Of a stretch of 64,000 bases of DNA, positions 46,239 through 55,752 are shown piece by piece (positions within the stretch are counted from its first letter, which is position 1; every line of letters starts with the position of its first letter). The notes beneath the pieces are model-generated. The model saw nothing but the letters and a program-made list of their open reading frames with translations, was not told the DNA's origin and ran no database searches. The position numbers and the translations under genes were made by a program. The stretch is from Hyphomicrobium sp. (GTDB taxonomy: Bacteria > Pseudomonadota > Alphaproteobacteria > Rhizobiales > Hyphomicrobiaceae): positions 62,001 through 126,000 of the forward strand of contig JAFWGI010000012.1 in assembly GCA_017512425.1 (NCBI GenBank). The letters are read 5' to 3'.

Positions 46239-46378
46239 TGCGTGTCCAGATCAATCGATCGGATGGGCCGCGCTATGGCAACCGATCCGCGCCTGGACAA
46301 TTGCCGTGCCAGCAGACCTTTGGCAAGCCATAGCGGCACGTCGTGGTTGATACGTTGAAAAGCGCCGCAGTCCGGCGG

Positions 46379-47566
46379 CTAATCGCAGATCTTCGTCACA
46401 CGGCGGTAGGCCATGTCGACATGAAAATGGTTGCGATGCGCCGCGTTGGCCTCGGGCCCGAGCGTCGTGCCGAAAATCGTGCAGGCCGAGCGATGCGACG
46501 CGTGCAGGAATTCGCGTTTGCGGTCAGCTTTCGAGGCGATCTTCGACTTTGCAATCTTGAGCGCCGGTGAGGCAGCGGCGGCGGCAGGCTCCTTCGCGTC
46601 GGCTTTCGGGCCTCCAAGACGATCGGGCTCAGCAAAGGAAAAATCGCCGTTTCCGCCGTTGTCTTTGTGCGGCGCTGCACCGCCCGGAATTGTCACTGTG
46701 ATCTTAGGAATGCCGTCGGTAATCGTGCGCCGCGCGATACCTGCCGCAGGCGCGCCCTCTGACGATGCTGTCGCGCTCGGCGGCGTCAACTTCGCCGGAA
46801 CGCCTTTATTGGATTGCTGATTGGCTTGAGCGGCCTTTTCGGCTGCGGCCTTCAATGCGGCGATCCTCTGTTCTTCAGCCTTCGCGGCCGCGATCTCGGC
46901 GATAATTTCGCGCTGGGGCTTACCCCAGTCTTCGAAAACGTAAGTCTGCTCTGCGTTCGCTGTGACGAAGCCGCGGATATCGAGGGCGTTGGCGACGCCG
47001 TGCTCGCTCAACCGGCCGCCTTTGCGGCCATAGGCGTTGCGGCACGAGTACGAACTCATCGATTCAATCTTGATGATCTCGCTGTTGAAATAGGTCCGCG
47101 CCAACGGCTGCAAATCTTTTTCAAGCCAGAGGCTCAAGGCTTCGGCGAGTTCGCAGGTGACGACTGCGGGCGGTGAGATCGAGACCTGAGGATTTTTGCC
47201 GATGCTGATCAGCTGAATTGGCGCCGGCGCGCCGCACGAGCCTTGTTTGATCGGCGCTTCGGGGATGGCAATGGCGCTGATCTTTTTCAGAATGGCGTCG
47301 CAGCGTGATTTGGCGGCGGTGATGTCGGCTGCCGGCCAGACTTCCGGCGGCAATTTTGTTGCTTCCTGTTCTGCCTTGGCTTCGGGAAGCGTTTTCGGCC
47401 ACGACGGTGCGATCTGAATTTTGATGGATGCGGCCGGCAGTCTCGCTGCGGGCTGTTGCGCCTCAGGTTCCGCGGCGAATGCTGTTACCTGGGCTGCCAT
47501 CATCAGGACCGGCACGAGAGCAAGCGCGCCAAAACGGACGGATGATCGCGCGTAATGTCCTGCCAC
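46379..47566 (-). CDS. Extensin-like C-terminal domain protein
   Basis: Secreted protein of 395 residues starting at GTG 47566 behind an AGGGG site. Signal peptide cut near AFA. The extensin-like domain is split: CDAILKKISAIAIPEAPIKQ and SCGAPAPIQLISIGKNPQVS, then VTCELAEALSLWLEKDLQPL, SYSCRNAYGRKGGRLSEHGV ANALDIRGF, and after a long Ala/Pro/Lys insertion (about 240-345), HRNHFHVDMAYR. The SEHGVANALDI and HFHVD motifs match D,D-/L,D-carboxypeptidase-type zinc peptidases, so a wall peptidase role is likely. The insertion is unusually long. Confidence 0.85.
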   Translation of the reverse strand: MAGHYARSSVRFGALALVPVLMMAAQVTAFAAEPEAQQPAARLPAASIKIQIAPSWPKTLPEAKAEQEATKLPPEVWPAADITAAKSRCDAILKKISAIAIPEAPIKQGSCGAPAPIQLISIGKNPQVSISPPAVVTCELAEALSLWLEKDLQPLARTYFNSEIIKIESMSSYSCRNAYGRKGGRLSEHGVANALDIRGFVTANAEQTYVFEDWGKPQREIIAEIAAAKAEEQRIAALKAAAEKAAQANQQSNKGVPAKLTPPSATASSEGAPAAGIARRTITDGIPKITVTIPGGAAPHKDNGGNGDFSFAEPDRLGGPKADAKEPAAAAASPALKIAKSKIASKADRKREFLHASHRSACTIFGTTLGPEANAAHRNHFHVDMAYRRVTKICD

Positions 47567-47712
47567 CCGGATCCCCTTCTCCCCCAGTCCGCAACGGTTG
47601 CGATGCCCCCGCCCGTTGCCGATCTGTCGCCATTCAGATGCATCGGCTGCGCACCATTTGGCGCATTCAACGACTTGCAGCTTCTGGTGGACAAGCCCCC
47701 GCTTGCCATTGA

Positions 47713-47753
47713 CACTGCGCAGCTTGTCACACTGCGCAGCTTGTCACACTGCG
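47713..47753. repeat. 17-base tandem repeat
   Basis: CACTGCGCAGCTTGTCA occurs twice head-to-tail without a mismatch, plus a third partial CACTGCG. It lies about 150 bases upstream of the extensin-like gene start and about 120 upstream of the hydrolase gene, in their shared divergent promoter region. Confidence 0.9.
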
Positions 47754-47874
47754 AATCAGTCGTGGTCAGTTTGACGACGCTGATTGCCGGTGTATAGCGG
47801 CAAATTATGGCGAAAGTACCTGAAACGCGGCATAGGTTGGGCGAAACAGAGATTCCGGGGCGCGTGTTGCTGCA

Positions 47875-48993
47875 ATGAATGAAGTTGTGAAACCAGTTGC
47901 GGCGGCAGACAGCGCGGACGCGCAAGCGAAGGTGCTGTTTCAGCGTCATGGCGCGATGGCATCAATCACGCTGAACCGGCCCGCAGTTCTCAACGCTTTT
48001 GACGACGAGATGCGCACGCTCATTGCGAATGAAATTCCGCGCATCGCCCGCAATCCCGACGTTTATATCGTGGTACTCAACTCAGCGAGCCCGAAAGCAT
48101 TTTCGGCAGGCGGCGACGTCCGCGCCCTGGTCAAGACAGCGGCCACCGATCAAAAGTTGGCCGCGCAGTATTTTGCCGGCGAATACTATCTCAACTGGCT
48201 GCTCGATTGCTTTTCCAAGCCGACCGTATCGCTGAGCGATGGCTTGTGCATGGGTTCGGGCGCGGGGCTGTCCTGCTACAACACCCACCGCGTCGCCGGC
48301 GAAAATTATAAGTTCGCGATGCCCGAAACCGCGATCGGCCTCTTTCCGGATGTCGGCGTCAGCCATGTATTGGCTCGCATGCCTTGGCCACTTGGACTTT
48401 ATCTCGGATTGACTGGCCGCATCGTTGAGCGCGCCGACGCGCATTGGCTCGGGCTTGCCACGCATTGCGTGCCAGCAGCGGCATTCCCGCAGATCATGGC
48501 CGGTCTCGGCAATGCCGATCCGGTCGACGAAATGCTGGATGGTCTTCATCAGAGGCAACCGGCCGGTCCGCTACAGCGCGATGCGGCGATGATTGGTGAT
48601 TTGTTTTCAGGCGGCACGCTGGTGGAAATCGTCAAAGCCTTGGAGAGTGCCACGGGCGCGAGTGCCGAGTTTGCGAAAGCGACCCTTGCCGATTTACGCA
48701 AACGCTCGCCGATATCGCTCGCCATAACGGATGAGCATATCCGCCGTTGCCGGAAGCTGGATTTACGCGAAACGCTCATTCAGGATTATCGGATCGCGAT
48801 CCGCTGTCTTGCTGCTTCTGACTTTGCAGAAGGTGTTCGCGCGGCGCTTATAGATAAAGACGGCGCACCGCGCTGGCAGCACGCGGCCATTGAAAACGTA
48901 ACGGCAAATGAGGTTGCGTCTTATTTTGCACCACTCGGCGCCGCTGAACTCGATTTGCCGACGCGAAGCGCGATGCAAAGCGCGCGCGTTTAG
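47875..48993 (+). CDS. 3-hydroxyisobutyryl-CoA hydrolase-like (HIBCH) crotonase-fold protein
   Basis: Cytoplasmic enzyme of 372 residues hydrolysing 3-hydroxyisobutyryl-CoA in valine breakdown. Crotonase-fold blocks: ASITLNRPAVLNAFDDEM, KAFSAGGDVRALV, DGLCMGSGAGLSCYNTHRVA, and the HIBCH-specific PETAIGLFPDVGVSHVLARM. The C-terminal KDGAPRW within FAEGVRAALIDKDGAPRWQH is also typical of HIBCH rather than enoyl-CoA hydratases. Length fits. No other valine-pathway gene lies beside it. An enoyl-CoA isomerase annotation would be less apt. Confidence 0.9.
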   Translation: MNEVVKPVAAADSADAQAKVLFQRHGAMASITLNRPAVLNAFDDEMRTLIANEIPRIARNPDVYIVVLNSASPKAFSAGGDVRALVKTAATDQKLAAQYFAGEYYLNWLLDCFSKPTVSLSDGLCMGSGAGLSCYNTHRVAGENYKFAMPETAIGLFPDVGVSHVLARMPWPLGLYLGLTGRIVERADAHWLGLATHCVPAAAFPQIMAGLGNADPVDEMLDGLHQRQPAGPLQRDAAMIGDLFSGGTLVEIVKALESATGASAEFAKATLADLRKRSPISLAITDEHIRRCRKLDLRETLIQDYRIAIRCLAASDFAEGVRAALIDKDGAPRWQHAAIENVTANEVASYFAPLGAAELDLPTRSAMQSARV

Positions 48994-49219
48994 GGCTTTT
49001 TCAGAGATTTTGCCGAGACTGCGCCCTGTTGCATAAATTTATCGGCCGCGTGTTAGGCGGAAATTATCTATGCCGCGGATTTGCAGAGCAACGCCCTTAA
49101 AAAAGCATTCCAAATCGGGCGTGGAAGTATTCTTTTACTATATCTATTTAAGCGCCATTTAGTCCTCTGAGTTATGTTTTGGTCAACCCGGAATAATCGG
49201 GATTTGCGTCAAAACAGGT

Positions 49220-49741
49220 ATGAGGCAGGGTATGAGTTTAGCATTGGATATGGTGCGCCAGCGCGCGCCGGTTCAGGACGAAAGTTTCCGCACCGAATAT
49301 CTGCAGGCGCTGCGTTTGATCGAGCGTCTGCATCGTCTTCTTCTCGATGTCATCAAAGACGAGTTCGATCGCCAGGGCGGCGCGGAGCTCAACAGCGTCC
49401 AGGCGCTGCTGCTTTATAACATCGGCGAAAGCGAACTGACGGCCGGCGAATTGAAGTCGCGCGGTTACTACTTAGGATCGAACGTTTCGTACAATCTCAA
49501 GAAGCTCGTCGACATGGGCTACATCCACTACAAGCGTTCGGACACGGATCGCCGCTCGGTGCGCGTGAGCCTGACGGATAAGGGCCTCGAAGCCTGCGAC
49601 GTTGTCCACAAGCTGTATCATCGCCAGCTTGGCTCGGTGCAGTCGGTCGGCGAAATCAGCGGCGACGACTTCAAGGGGCTGAACCGTGCGCTGGTTCGCC
49701 TTGAGCGTTTCTGGTCGGATCAGATCCGCTATCGCCTCTAA
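49220..49741 (+). CDS. ldtR: MarR-family regulator LdtR
   Basis: Winged-helix regulator of 173 residues. Blocks: LQALRLIERLHRLLLDVIKD in the dimerisation helix, NSVQALLLYNIGESELTAGE then LKSRGYYLGSNVSYNLKKLV as the recognition helix, and the wing YKRSDTDRRSVRVSLT. This matches LdtR, known in Sinorhizobium and Liberibacter to control the L,D-transpeptidase gene ldtP and stress tolerance. Here too an L,D-transpeptidase gene is next on the same strand, about 300 bases downstream. ATG 49220 is used; ATG 49232 is possible. A terminator separates the two. Confidence 0.88.
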   Translation: MRQGMSLALDMVRQRAPVQDESFRTEYLQALRLIERLHRLLLDVIKDEFDRQGGAELNSVQALLLYNIGESELTAGELKSRGYYLGSNVSYNLKKLVDMGYIHYKRSDTDRRSVRVSLTDKGLEACDVVHKLYHRQLGSVQSVGEISGDDFKGLNRALVRLERFWSDQIRYRL

Positions 49742-49776
49742 TCCGGGCGAACGCACAGACTACTGGGAAACGTCAG

Positions 49777-49807
49777 GCCGGTCTGCGGAAACGTAGGCCG
49801 GCTTTTT
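49777..49807 (+). terminator. Terminator after ldtR
   Basis: GCCGG/CCGGC stem with a 16-base loop followed by TTTTT, 36 bases past the stop. Short stem, so moderate strength. Confidence 0.55.
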
Positions 49808-50037
49808 GCATCCAGCTCAGCGTCTCGCAGGCATGTCACCGCGCCGTAGGACAGGGCCGTCCGTAGTAACGGCTACGTTTCGTTAACCCTTTTCTCGCAA
49901 TGACTATGTGGTGTTTCGGTAGCGCGTGCGCGGCCAGTCCACTGATTGCGGCTTGCCGAGCTTATGCGCGGCGCGCCGGGTCAGATACCCTTCGCGCACC
50001 GGCGTTCCCTGAAATCGGTCTTTTGGAACTTCTCGCG

Positions 50038-51300
50038 ATGATTGTCCGTTCGGCAGCGCTTTGCTTATTCGCTCTGGCTTTTGCTGGTGGCAATACAACG
50101 ACAGCCACGGCACAGGGTTTTGCCTGGATCCCGTCCGGCCCGGTCGGAGAAGGGGCCAGGCCAGTCGATGCCTTTGATCGTGAGTTTATCCGCGAGTGGG
50201 AGGCCAACCCGCCGAAAGGTTTCCCGACCGTTTCCAGATCCAATATCGAGCCGACGAAAGCCGCCATCAAACGCTACGGCGATATTGTCGCCGCTGGAGG
50301 TTGGGCGCCATTGCCGGCCGAGGAAATGCGCTCAGGCGAAAGCTATCCGGCCATCCCCTTATTGCGCCAGCGGTTGGCTGCCTCCGGTGAACTGAAAACG
50401 TCCGATACCGCGTCGCCCAGCTTCGACTATGAGCTTGAGAAGGCGGTAAAGCGATTCCAGGCATCCAACGGACTGACGCCGACGGGGATTGTCGATAAAC
50501 GCACCGTCGCCGCTTTAAATGTGCCGGCCGAGGCGCGGCTCAAGCAGCTGAAAGCAAACCTTGGCCGCCTGACGGAGCTGTCAACGCAGACGGGCAAAAA
50601 ATATGTGCTCGTCAATATTCCGGCTGCCCAGATCGAGGCTGTCGAGGACGGGCAGATCGTGGCGCGTTACGCCGGTGTGGTCGGCAAGATCGATCGCCAG
50701 ACGCCGTTACTGCGGTCGAACATTACCGATTTAAACTTCAACCCGGTTTGGCGCATGCCGCCGACCGTTGAATCGGAAGACCTCATTCCGCGCGGCCGCG
50801 AATTGCAGAAGAAGGGCCAAAGCGTCCTGAAGAAATTCCACGTCGACGCCTACGATGGATCGGGCAAGAAGGTCGACCCGGAAACGGTCGATTGGGACAA
50901 GGTGCGTCCGGGCACCTACACATACAGCCAGCAGCCGGGCAAAGATAACCCGCTCGGGTTCCTGAAGATCAATTTCCCGAACGGCCATTCCGTATACATG
51001 CATGACACGCCGTCCGAGACGATCTTCGGCCGCAACTTCCGGTCGGCAAGTTCGGGCTGCATCCGCGTTCGCAACATCGAGCATCTCGCATCCTGGATCG
51101 TCCGCGATCAGGGGGGCTGGGATAGCGAGCGAGTGGCTAGAATGAAGCAAAGCGGCGAGCGGCTCGACCTGCGCCTGAAGAAGCCCGTGCCGTTGCACTT
51201 CGTTTATCTGACGGCATGGGCGACGGAGGATGGGATCGTGCAGTTCAGGCGCGATCTCTACAATCGCGATGGTATCGGCGCGGTCGCATCCGCATACTAA
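50038..51300 (+). CDS. ldtP: L,D-transpeptidase (YkuD) with peptidoglycan-binding domain
   Basis: Periplasmic enzyme of 420 residues making 3-3 cross-links or anchoring proteins on peptidoglycan. ATG 50038 is chosen because it opens the signal peptide (IVRSAALCLFALAFAGGNTT). PG-binding-1-like domain at about 130-165 (FDYELEKAVKRFQASNGLTP, DKRTVAALNVPAE), then the YkuD catalytic domain (about 187-350): YVLVNIPAAQIEAV ... HSVYMHDTPSETIFGRNF and the nucleophile SSGCIRV (H322, S339, C341). Downstream of ldtR, its probable regulator. A paralogue of similar length is at 61.9 kb. Confidence 0.93.
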   Translation: MIVRSAALCLFALAFAGGNTTTATAQGFAWIPSGPVGEGARPVDAFDREFIREWEANPPKGFPTVSRSNIEPTKAAIKRYGDIVAAGGWAPLPAEEMRSGESYPAIPLLRQRLAASGELKTSDTASPSFDYELEKAVKRFQASNGLTPTGIVDKRTVAALNVPAEARLKQLKANLGRLTELSTQTGKKYVLVNIPAAQIEAVEDGQIVARYAGVVGKIDRQTPLLRSNITDLNFNPVWRMPPTVESEDLIPRGRELQKKGQSVLKKFHVDAYDGSGKKVDPETVDWDKVRPGTYTYSQQPGKDNPLGFLKINFPNGHSVYMHDTPSETIFGRNFRSASSGCIRVRNIEHLASWIVRDQGGWDSERVARMKQSGERLDLRLKKPVPLHFVYLTAWATEDGIVQFRRDLYNRDGIGAVASAY

Positions 51301-51673
51301 CTTTTCTCGCATCAGCGCTTACGGGTTACGCGGCCAATCCGGCAGCCGTCGCGCTCGCCGTCGTATGTTGCGCCGCACAAGCATTTTGCGGCGCTGTTCC
51401 GCCCTGCGGCGCGCTGACATGGCTTTTGCCGGTGCGTAAATTGATCTCCATCAACGCGCGGCTGACGCGGATCAGTATTGTCCTTCAAGGCAGCGTTTTC
51501 GCGGCCGTCAAACGCTCAAGAAAATCGCGGCAATCCGCAAAGTCGGGCGGCTGCCGAAATTTGGATTTGCAACTAAGTATAAATGCCTGCTACTGCGCGA
51601 CGAAAGGGCACTAGCCGCCGTTCATCAGTCGCGCGATAAGACTAAAAAAGTGCCTTGGGAGTGATAACGTTTC
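51301..51673. other. Region upstream of hemA
   Basis: About 370 bases without a convincing gene. It holds the FNR/FixK-type site at 51441-51454 and presumably the hemA promoter. I see no terminator for the upstream transpeptidase. Confidence 0.5.
51441..51454 (+). promoter_or_regulatory. FNR/FixK/FnrL-type binding site upstream of hemA
   Basis: TTGATCTCCATCAA is a perfect match to the palindrome TTGAT-N4-ATCAA recognised by FNR, FixK and FnrL. It lies 220 bases before hemA. hemA is a known oxygen-responsive target of FixK2 and FnrL in Bradyrhizobium and Rhodobacter. Confidence 0.7.
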
Positions 51674-52906
51674 ATGACCTACGATGAAAAGCTCGGCGAT
51701 GCGCTGGAAGCGGTCATTCGCGAGGGCCGGTATCGCGTTTTTGCCGATCTAAAGCGTAAGCGCGGCGACTTCCCCAAGGCCGACGTCGTCAGCGGCAATG
51801 AAAGCCGTCCGATCACCGTGTGGTGCTCCAACGACTATCTCGGCATGGGGCAGCACCCAAAAGTTCTCGCCGCCATGCATGACGCCATCGACGGCGTCGG
51901 AGCAGGCTCCGGCGGCACGCGAAATATTTCCGGCACGACGCACTTTCACGTCGAACTCGAAGCCGAGATTGCCGATCTGCACGGCAAGGAAGCTGCACTG
52001 CTTTTCACGTCCGCCTTCGTTGCAAATGAAGCGGCGCTCTCGACACTCGTGCAACTGCTTCCCGGCTGTGTCGTTTTCTCGGATGAAAAAAATCACGCAT
52101 CGATGATCGCCGGCATCCGCAACGGCCGCGGCCCGAAGAAGATCTTCCTGCACAACGACATTGCCGACCTTGAAACCAAGCTGCAGTCGGTACCGCTATC
52201 GACGCCCAAGATCATCGCATTTGAAAGCGTCTACTCGATGGACGGCCACGTCGCGCCGATCGGCAAAATCTGCGACCTCGCGAAAAAATACAACGCACTC
52301 ACCTATCTCGATGAAGTCCACGCCGTCGGCCTCTATGGTCCGCGTGGCGGCGGCATTTCCGAACGCGACGGCGTCATGGATCGCGTTGACGTCATCAACG
52401 GCACGCTCGCCAAGGGTTACGGCGTCATGGGTGGCTATATCGCGGCGTCACGTACGCTCTGCGATGCCGTACGCTCGTATGCGCCCGGTTTTATTTTCAC
52501 AACGTCGCTCGCGCCGGTCATCGCAGCCGGTGCTCTCGCGTCGATGCGCCATCTGAAGTCGAGTAACGTTGAGCGCGAACGCCACCAGGAGCGGGCCCGT
52601 ACGCTGAAGCGTCGCCTTATCGCCGCGGATCTTCCGGTGATCTCCGGACCGAGCCACATCGTGCCGGTGCTCGTCGCCGATCCTGTGCGTTGCAAGCATC
52701 TGACCGACATTCTGCTCTATCGCCACGGCATCTACGTCCAGCCGATCAACTACCCGACGGTACCGCGCGGCACCGAGCGGCTGCGCCTGACGCCGTCGCC
52801 GCAGCACACCGACGCCGATATGGACCACCTCGTCAATTCGCTGACCGAATTGTGGGGCAAGTGCCCAATTGCTCTCGAAGAAAGCCACCGCCAGGCTGCG
52901 GAATAG
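51674..52906 (+). CDS. hemA: 5-aminolevulinate synthase (C4 pathway)
   Basis: PLP enzyme of 410 residues joining glycine and succinyl-CoA to 5-aminolevulinate, the first step of tetrapyrrole synthesis in alphaproteobacteria. Blocks: [56 protein letters not shown] (D213 binds the PLP ring) and the PLP lysine K247 in [16 protein letters not shown]. Full length. An FNR-type box lies 220 bases upstream, implying oxygen control. glyA, a glycine source, is next downstream on the same strand, about 230 bases on. Confidence 0.98.
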   Translation: MTYDEKLGDALEAVIREGRYRVFADLKRKRGDFPKADVVSGNESRPITVWCSNDYLGMGQHPKVLAAMHDAIDGVGAGSGGTRNISGTTHFHVELEAEIADLHGKEAALLFTSAFVANEAALSTLVQLLPGCVVFSDEKNHASMIAGIRNGRGPKKIFLHNDIADLETKLQSVPLSTPKIIAFESVYSMDGHVAPIGKICDLAKKYNALTYLDEVHAVGLYGPRGGGISERDGVMDRVDVINGTLAKGYGVMGGYIAASRTLCDAVRSYAPGFIFTTSLAPVIAAGALASMRHLKSSNVERERHQERARTLKRRLIAADLPVISGPSHIVPVLVADPVRCKHLTDILLYRHGIYVQPINYPTVPRGTERLRLTPSPQHTDADMDHLVNSLTELWGKCPIALEESHRQAAE

Positions 52907-53138
52907 CGGCGCGACGTCGGCCGCGTGATCGGCTGCTGCGCTGCAACCGTACTCCGCCCACCCGGGTAGGTTTCCGCGCCGTTTTTACGCGGTGCGAGCT
53001 ACCCTATAGGGTGTTGAGGCACAACCGCCGTTTTTCTACTATTGTCTTAGGTTCAAGCGGGCTGCGGACGGCGTCCTGAAAGCCCGATGACTTCATCCAA
53101 ACAAGCTTCAAACAAGCCAAAAATAGAGGGAACGACCC

Positions 53139-54443
53139 ATGTCGACCGCACCGGCTGCCGCTAACGCTACACTCTCGCGTTTTTTTAAGTCGCACCTCTC
53201 CGAAACCGATCCGGAGCTGTTCAGCGCGATCCAAAAGGAGTTCGGCCGCCAGCAGCACGAGATCGAGCTGATCGCGTCGGAAAACATCGTGTCGCAGGCC
53301 GTGCTTGATGCAGCCGGTTCGGTGCTGACCAACAAGTACGCTGAAGGCTACCCGGGCAAGCGCTATTACGGCGGCTGCCAATTCGTCGATATCGCGGAAG
53401 AACTCGCGATCGAGCGCGCCAAGAAGCTGTTCGGCTGCGGCTTTGCTAACGTTCAGCCGAATTCGGGTTCGCAGGCAAACCAGGGCGTATTCAACGCGCT
53501 TGCACAGCCGGGTGATACGATCCTCGGTCTGTCGCTGGCAGCCGGCGGTCACTTGACCCACGGCGCACCCGTCAACCAGTCCGGCAAATGGTTCAAGGCT
53601 GTCCACTACATGGTCAAGCCGGACACACACCTGATCGATATGGACGACGTCCGCAAGCTGGCGCTCGAGCACAAACCGAAGATCATCATCGCCGGCGGCT
53701 CGGCCTATCCGCGCAAGATCGACTTCGCAGCGTTCCGCAAGATCGCCGATGAAGTCGGCGCATACTTCCTCGTCGACATGGCACACGTTGCGGGTCTTGT
53801 TGCGGCCGGCATGTATCCGAACCCATTCCCGCACTGCCACGTTGCGACGACGACGACGCACAAGACACTGCGCGGTCCGCGCGGCGGCATGATCCTGACC
53901 AACGACGAAGACTTGGCGAAGAAGTTCAACTCGGCAATCTTCCCTGGCATCCAGGGCGGCCCGCTGATGCATGTCATCGCAGCAAAAGCCGTGGCGTTCG
54001 GTGAAGCGCTGCAGCCAGACTTCAAGGTTTACATCAAGAACGTCATCGACAATGCCAAGGCACTTGGCGAAACGCTCGTCTCCAACGGCTTCGCACTAGT
54101 CTCGGGCGGCACCGACTCGCACTTGATGCTCGTCGATCTGCGTCCGAAGAAGATCACCGGCAACAAGGCTGAAAAGGCGCTCGGCCGCGCGCACATCACG
54201 TGCAACAAGAACGGCATTCCGTTCGATCCGGAAAAACCGATGGTCACGTCGGGCATTCGTCTCGGTTCGCCAGCCGGCACGACGCGCGGTTTCGGCGTCG
54301 CCGAATTCCAGGAAATCGGCCGCTTGATCACCGAGGTTCTCGATGGTCTCGCCAAGAACGGCGAAGAGGGCAACGCTGCCGTCGAAGCCGCCGTGAAGGC
54401 AAAGGCGGAAGCCCTCTGCGCGCGCTTCCCAATCTACGCCTGA
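53139..54443 (+). CDS. glyA: Serine hydroxymethyltransferase
   Basis: PLP enzyme of 434 residues interconverting serine plus tetrahydrofolate with glycine plus 5,10-methylene-tetrahydrofolate. Blocks: [46 protein letters not shown] and the PLP lysine K242 in [17 protein letters not shown]. Start 53139 follows AGAGGGAACGACCC. It supplies glycine to HemA and one-carbon units for purines and thymidylate. A strong terminator follows. glyA upstream of nrdR and the rib genes is a frequent alphaproteobacterial order, here interrupted by three unrelated small genes. Confidence 0.98.
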   Translation: MSTAPAAANATLSRFFKSHLSETDPELFSAIQKEFGRQQHEIELIASENIVSQAVLDAAGSVLTNKYAEGYPGKRYYGGCQFVDIAEELAIERAKKLFGCGFANVQPNSGSQANQGVFNALAQPGDTILGLSLAAGGHLTHGAPVNQSGKWFKAVHYMVKPDTHLIDMDDVRKLALEHKPKIIIAGGSAYPRKIDFAAFRKIADEVGAYFLVDMAHVAGLVAAGMYPNPFPHCHVATTTTHKTLRGPRGGMILTNDEDLAKKFNSAIFPGIQGGPLMHVIAAKAVAFGEALQPDFKVYIKNVIDNAKALGETLVSNGFALVSGGTDSHLMLVDLRPKKITGNKAEKALGRAHITCNKNGIPFDPEKPMVTSGIRLGSPAGTTRGFGVAEFQEIGRLITEVLDGLAKNGEEGNAAVEAAVKAKAEALCARFPIYA

Positions 54444-54469
54444 TCAAGCTGACAGCGTCTAAACGAGCG

Positions 54470-54500
54470 AGCGGCGAGGCCTTCGGTCTCGCCGCTTTTT
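54470..54500 (+). terminator. Rho-independent terminator after glyA
   Basis: AGCGGCGAG/CTCGCCGCT perfect 9-bp stem, 9-base loop with a stable TTCG, followed by TTTTT, 26 bases past the glyA stop. Confidence 0.93.
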
Positions 54501-54508
54501 CGTCCGCG

Positions 54509-55096
54509 TTAGGCGGCTGCTTTTGCCCAACGTGATGCTACTTCGGCGATGCGCGCGCCGAACAGCTCGGCCGTCTTGCGATCGGCCTGCGGCGGCGCGA
54601 CATCCGGGCCTTCATCGGCGTTCGCCTGCGCCATCAACCCGAGAAAAGAGCCAACGCGGTTGATGTCGTTGGTCGATCCTTTGGAATTGTTATTGCCGGG
54701 CATGATGCCGGTCCCGGCCCAGATCATTCCGTGCTGTGCGGCAAAAACGGCGAACTGGTTGAGCGTCGAAAGCTTGTCGCCGGACCAGCTTGCTGAGACT
54801 GTGAAGCCTGCGGCGATTTTATTTTTCCATCCTTGCGTCGCCCACGTTTTTGAGGACGCATCCATGAACTGCTTCATCGGCGCGGCGGCCGAGCCCATAT
54901 ATGTCGGCGAGCCAAAAATAATAGCGTCTGCAGCGGCAAGCTCGGCCCATGGGCCGGCGTCTGGATTGGTGAGCGCGTCCGCCTTGTAAAGTGTTGACGT
55001 GGCGCCAGGAACGGATTGCACGCCTTGTGCGATATGCTCTGCAACGACGGCGTTGTGTCCGTAGCCCGAATGATAAACGATTGCGATCTTCGGCAT
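54509..55096 (-). CDS. Flavodoxin-fold NAD(P)H:quinone oxidoreductase-like protein
   Basis: Protein of 195 residues in the WrbA/flavodoxin-reductase family. The phosphate-binding first loop reads KIAIVYHSGYGHNAVVAEHI, and the second, SPTYMGSAAAPMKQFMD, contacts the isoalloxazine ring; later SASWSGDKLSTLNQFAVFAA and GMIWAGTGIMPGNN match the family. FMN binding is inferred. Probable two-electron reduction of quinones or similar. It is divergent from an HxlR-type regulator 112 bases away, an arrangement usual for HxlR targets induced by quinones or electrophiles. Confidence 0.9.
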   Translation of the reverse strand: MPKIAIVYHSGYGHNAVVAEHIAQGVQSVPGATSTLYKADALTNPDAGPWAELAAADAIIFGSPTYMGSAAAPMKQFMDASSKTWATQGWKNKIAAGFTVSASWSGDKLSTLNQFAVFAAQHGMIWAGTGIMPGNNNSKGSTNDINRVGSFLGLMAQANADEGPDVAPPQADRKTAELFGARIAEVASRWAKAAA

Positions 55097-55165
55097 TTTT
55101 TATTCTCCAGTGCAGGTGGGGACCTTGTTGATTGGCACTTGGCCGGATATATCGACTGATAACTG

Positions 55166-55184
55166 AAGGTAAAGTACGCACCTT
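55166..55184. promoter_or_regulatory. Candidate HxlR operator
   Basis: AAGGTAAAGTACGCACCTT has AAGGT/ACCTT arms around a central GTAC and lies between the divergent flavodoxin-like and HxlR genes. HxlR/YodB regulators bind such dyads. Only one copy, short arms, so tentative. Confidence 0.35.
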
Positions 55185-55208
55185 TTGGTAACTAATGAAG
55201 GTGGTGGA

Positions 55209-55646
55209 ATGGCCGCAAAAGTTTTGCTGAACGGGTTGAAGTCGATTGTCGCGATGCGACCGGCCGCGGACGCGCCGCAGGCGAGTGTTTACGCGGAGGC
55301 ATGTCCGTCGCGGGCGATCCTTGAGCTTATTGCTGATAAGTGGACGTTGCTCATCCTCCCCGCATTAAAGCGCGGGCCGATGCGCAACGGTGACTTGATG
55401 CGCCTGATCGGCGGCGTCAGTCAAAAGATGCTGACGCAGACGCTGCGTGAACTTGAGCGCAATGGCCTTGTTGTCCGTCGTGATTATCAGGAAGTTCCGC
55501 CCCGCGTTGAATACGCTCTGACGGATCTTGGGTTGTCGCTCGCCGACACGGTGCGGAAGTTGGACACGTGGGCCGAAGCGAATATTTTGCACGTGCTCGC
55601 GGCGCGAACGGCCTTTGAAAAGCAAGCGGCTGAATCGAAGCGCTAG
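55209..55646 (+). CDS. HxlR-family transcriptional regulator
   Basis: Winged-helix regulator of 145 residues. Core: YAEACPSRAILELIADKWTL then LILPALKRGPMRNGDLMRLI, GGVSQKMLTQTLRELERNGL and YQEVPPRVEYALTDLGLSLA, the standard HxlR order including a conserved Cys in the N-terminal segment (C29 in ACPSR), which acts as redox switch in some members. ATG 55209 is preferred, with GAAGGTGGTGG upstream. It probably represses the divergent flavodoxin-like gene and relieves repression under quinone or aldehyde stress. Confidence 0.9.
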   Translation: MAAKVLLNGLKSIVAMRPAADAPQASVYAEACPSRAILELIADKWTLLILPALKRGPMRNGDLMRLIGGVSQKMLTQTLRELERNGLVVRRDYQEVPPRVEYALTDLGLSLADTVRKLDTWAEANILHVLAARTAFEKQAAESKR

Positions 55647-55697
55647 ACGGTGGCTGGTCTCCGATGCAATCAGCTCTCTGATGCAATCAGCGGCATG

Positions 55698-55721
55698 GCG
55701 CCGGGACGAAGATCCCGGCGC
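55698..55721. terminator. Hairpin between the HxlR gene and the lipoprotein gene
   Basis: GCGCCGGGA/TCCCGGCGC perfect 9-bp stem with a 6-base loop, between convergent genes. No clear U-tract. A 13-base direct repeat GATGCAATCAGC precedes it. Confidence 0.5.
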
Positions 55722-55752
55722 TCAGTCAATTCTGCTCTGCAAACGAATTCGC

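Noticed and set aside
51216..51614. Open frame of 132 codons across the hemA upstream region
   Set aside because: Starts inside the transpeptidase gene, low-quality composition, no ribosome site or domain; overlaps the FNR box.
55650..55700. GATGCAATCAGC direct repeat as an attachment site
   Set aside because: Two copies 20 bases apart, no integrase or tRNA; more likely local slippage.
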